Source of the DNA: Apostichopus japonicus
Taxonomy: Eukaryota; Echinodermata; Holothuroidea; Aspidochirotida; Stichopodidae
Assembly (NCBI RefSeq): GCF_037975245.1
Contig: NC_092572.1
Location: 19,652,489-19,716,488 of the forward strand
Length of the DNA: 64,000 nucleotides
Direction of reading: 5' to 3'
Part shown: piece after piece, positions 61,125-64,000 of the stretch
How the letters are laid out: each line of letters opens with the position of its first letter
Numbering within the stretch: position 1 is the stretch's first letter
Notes under the pieces: model-generated
The model's input: only the letters and a program-made list of their open reading frames with translations
What the model was told of the DNA's origin: nothing
Databases searched by the model: none
Program-made: the position numbers and the translations under genes

Positions 61125-61404
61125 ATGTCAAATTGCTTGTGGTCACCTTTAAATGACTCGCAAATTAAGTATCTCAGTTGTCATTCTTACCATACCCTTA
61201 CTTATGCTCTTGTTGTAACTGACCTTGACCCTTCAAATTGTTTATACGGTGGATTACCTAATTTTCTTATCAATAAGCTACATCACGTACAGAATGCTGC
61301 TGTCAGAGGTTTATTTCATGTACCCTCTAGAACGCATGTTAGTCTGCCCCTCTGCAACAGGTTCACTATAGTTGTCTATCAATTACCAATTGACTACAAA
61401 TTAC
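61125..61404 (+). pseudogene. CR1/L2-like LINE C-terminal fragment
   Basis: The segment HTLTYALVVTDLDPSNCLYG, GLPNFLINKLHHVQNAAVRG and VYQLPIDYKLQ matches the familiar post-RT region of CR1/L2-type LINE proteins (hallmark: LVHA..SRLDYCNSL.YGLP....L..VQNAAAR, then HWLP). It fuses in frame at about 61404 with the Tx1/L1-like protein that follows. Confidence 0.7.
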
Positions 61405-63568
61405 AAGGTATAATTATTCGTTCTAGAGCCCGTTGGGTGGAACAGGGAGAAAAGGCTACGAAATATGTTCTTAATTTAGAAACGCGTAATAAGAGCTGTA
61501 ATGTAATTCGTAAATTGAAATCAGATGATGGGGTTGATATTATTAACAACGATGACATCCTCCGTAAATTATTAGATTTTTACCAATCCTTATATACCAG
61601 TGAAAACTGTGATCCAAATCAAACCGGCTTTATTAAACATAGATTTATAGGAGAAAACATCCGCTTTGTTTTGGACTGCATTGATTATTGTAAGGAATAT
61701 AATATCCCTGGTTTTCTCCTATTGGTTGATATTGAAAATGCTTTTGATCGCCTAGAGTGGAATTTTATCTTTAAATGTCTTAATTTCTACAACTTCGATG
61801 AGGGTTTAGTAGATGGGTGCGGACCTTATACTCTAATACTTCGGCCTGCGTTTGTAATAATGGATATTCTTCTCCTTATTTTGAAATTTCAAGGGGAGTG
61901 AGGCAGGGATGCCCACTTAGTCCTTATATTTTTATTCTTTGGGCAAAAATTTTGTCAGTTATTAATAACTCTCCACTAATACATGGAATTTCTATTTTGA
62001 ACCATGAAATTAAAATTTTAAAGTATGCTGACGACACTACCATTTTTTTTATGGTACCCAACAAAGTTTAACTGCAGTTGTAGATATTTTCCATTCTTTA
62101 GAGGTATCGTCCGTTCTAAAAATTAATTATGAAAAAACAAATATTTTCCCATTGGGACCTCTTTTGTTTGATAAACCTTTGTTTCTTACTGGTTTTAAAT
62201 TTACGTGGACCCTCGGCCATGTCACGGTGTTAGGTATTACTTTTGATACCGACAGAGACAATCTCTTTCACTTAAATTATACTCCTAAATTATCCCGCCT
62301 TAAGAGTAAGTTAAATATGTGGTCCACTCGTGATTTGACCCCTATTAGAAGGATAACAATTGTTAAAACCTTAGGCCTTTCTCAACTTGTTTTTCTTTTT
62401 CAAGTTCTTCCGGACCCCCATTGAATTTTCTGAAGAATCTTGAGACTGTCCTCTTTCGTTTCATTTGGGCTGGAAGACCAGATAAGATTAAGCGTAATAC
62501 TTTAATTGGTTCAATCGAGCATGGCGGCTTAAAAGCAACTCACATTAGTTCCTTTATCCAGGGTCTCATATGTTCTTGGGTTAAAAGGTACATTAATGAT
62601 ATAACGGCTTATTGGAAGTTAATTTTAGATTTCCATTTAAAGAAGTATGGGAAAGAATTGTTATTTAAATGTAATTATCAAACTGGTGGTGTTTTAATTG
62701 ATAATTATTTTATAAGAGATGTCTGTTGAGCTTGGTCATGCTATTTCTTTAAAAAAAAAAAAGTGGCCAATTTTCGAAATGAAATTATTTGGAATAATTC
62801 ATCTTTGAAAATTGATAGAAAGATTTTCTTCTATAAATTTATGTATGAAAAGGGCGTCATTAGGTGGGCGATTTGTTGGACGGTAATGGTTATCTATTAT
62901 CTTTAGCTAGTTTTAAACAGAAATTTTCCTTAGATTGTTTTTCCATTTACTCTATTTTATGGTATTGTCTCTGCAATACCTAGACATTGGAAATATAATA
63001 TGGGCGCATTTAACAATGACAAAATTGAGAATAATGGGTTAGACAACCTTAATCAAATACCGTCCTTCTCTCGTCACATTTATAGGTCATTGATCAAGTC
63101 TATAATTGTTCCTCAATAGCTATTAACAAATGGGGAAATCATTTTGAGTTTATTGATTTGCAGTGGCAGACTATTTTCCGTATTCCTTTCATTTTTTGTA
63201 GAGAAAGCAAGATTTGTTATTTTCAATACCGTTTTCTCCACCGTATACTGCGAACTCATCATTTACTCTGTCGCATGAATATCAAGGAAAATGCAAGTTG
63301 CACATTCTGTGGGAGTCACGATGAAACGATAGAGCACCTTTTTTTGGATTGTCAAATTACTTCAACCCTTATACTAGACATTGAGCAACGTATTCTAGGT
63401 ATGCAATTTATTTTCACCAAGAGTGACATTTTCTTTGGCTATAAGCTAATTCTGAGTCATCCGTAAAATTTTCTCATCCTTCATCAGAAGTACTATATCT
63501 TTAGTCAAAAGATAAATAATGAAGTGTCAATATTAAATGAATTTATAAATAAATTTTGTATGGTTTAG
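61405..63568 (+). pseudogene. Tx1/L1-like LINE ORF2 relic, internally deleted
   Basis: Order of recognisable parts: pre-RT IIIRSRARWVEQGEKATKYV and LLDFYQSLYTSE; then, with about 150 residues missing, RT motifs PNQTGFIKHRFIGENIRF and the motif A region LLLVDIENAFDRLEW (about 61620-61755); frameshift near 61820; RGVRQGCPLSPYIFILWAK and the catalytic KYADDTTIFF (62019-62049); post-RT parts in two frames (VLGITFDTDR, FIWAGRPDKIK); a degenerate stretch 62730-63157; then FRIPFIFCRESKICYFQYRF and a CCHC-like ASCTFCGSHDETIEHLFLDC; the C terminus KINNEVSILNEFINKFCMV stops at 63566-63568. The 5' endonuclease is missing. Multiple frameshifts make it inactive. Confidence 0.85.
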
Positions 63569-63600
63569 TTTTCACTTTGATGCTTTTTGAATCTATTCAA

Positions 63601-63756
63601 TCCTCATCCTCCTCCTCCTCCTCCTCCTCCTCCTCCTCATCCCCACGCCCATCCCCATCACCATCCCCATCCCCATCCTCATCCTCATCCTCATCCCCAT
63701 CCCCATCCCCATCCTCATCCTCATCCTCATCCTCATCCTCCTCCTCCTCCTCCTCC

Positions 63757-63843
<87 letters not shown>

Positions 63844-63873
63844 ACATCATCATCATCATAATCATCATCGTGA
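63601..63873. repeat. (TCC)n/(TCA)n compound microsatellite
   Basis: Starts 32 bp after the LINE stop codon. Blocks of TCC, CCATCC/TCATCC hexamers, TCC again, then about 33 TCA units with a few variants. The Ser-, His-, Asp- and Met-repeat ORFs over it are artefacts. Confidence 0.95.
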
Positions 63874-64000
63874 TTGTTAACGTGATTGTAACTCTGATTA
63901 ATGAGTACATGAAACATTCCGCTGTATCATTTGCCACCCCTGAATATGACACAGTCATTCGTATATGGGGTGACGATATTTTATTGTTTAAAGAAAAAAT

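Noticed and set aside
63556-63958. Poly-Ser, poly-His, poly-Asp and poly-Met ORFs
   Set aside because: All reading frames of the TCC/TCA repeat are open; there is no independent coding signal.

Overview
This window is animal (metazoan) nuclear DNA, not prokaryotic. There are no operons or long intact ORFs. It is AT-rich, has GT-AG splice signals around short exons, and is packed with retrotransposon, DNA-transposon and tRNA-derived SINE remnants. The mix of Penelope-like elements (PLEs) with hammerhead ribozymes, CR1-like and Tx1/L1-like LINEs, THAP/TTAA transposons and Death-domain receptor-like genes suggests a marine deuterostome invertebrate, perhaps an echinoderm. That is an inference; no taxonomic marker gene is present.

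Layout. 0.8-7.4 kb: two segmental repeats (D and F), each with a second copy later in the window, and AT-rich repeats. 7.4-18 kb: block A, with a GPCR fragment and a Death-domain gene relic on the minus strand. Block A is split by a transposon cluster (12.3-17.9 kb) in which a PLE, a DNA transposon and a SINE head are separated by long (AT)n tracts, followed by a 1-kb element with a clear 9-bp target duplication. A minus-strand gene (exons at 18.6 and 12.2 kb) spans this cluster. 19.8-21.4 kb: block B, a shorter paralogue of A. 22.2-27.2 kb: two tandem copies of the 3' end of a minus-strand gene (short tail-like exons and a microexon). 29.5-35.6 kb: small DNA transposons and a tentative plus-strand gene with a GC-rich first exon. 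36-41.2 kb: PLE remnants, a SINE and repeat D copy 2. 42-47 kb: two isolated candidate exons. 47.7-49.7 kb: repeat F copy 2, carrying a LINE C-terminus. 50.3-51 kb: a palindromic element with minisatellite arms. 51.2-57.9 kb: a full-length GPCR pseudogene and block C, the third Death-domain locus, disrupted by a Kolobok-like THAP element. 58.6-60.9 kb: two well-supported exons and one weak one on the minus strand, with possible UPA-domain similarity. 61.1-63.9 kb: a chimeric LINE relic ending in a (TCC/TCA)n tract.

Function. The three A/B/C loci look like members of an expanded Death-domain family. The Death-domain exons in A and C are open and correctly spliced, but upstream exons carry stops, a lost acceptor and indels, so most copies are probably decaying. 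The transposons have repeatedly used these loci as landing sites. The most distinctive features are five hammerhead-ribozyme-like motifs in PLE terminal sequences, two of them in an inverted pair bracketing one element.
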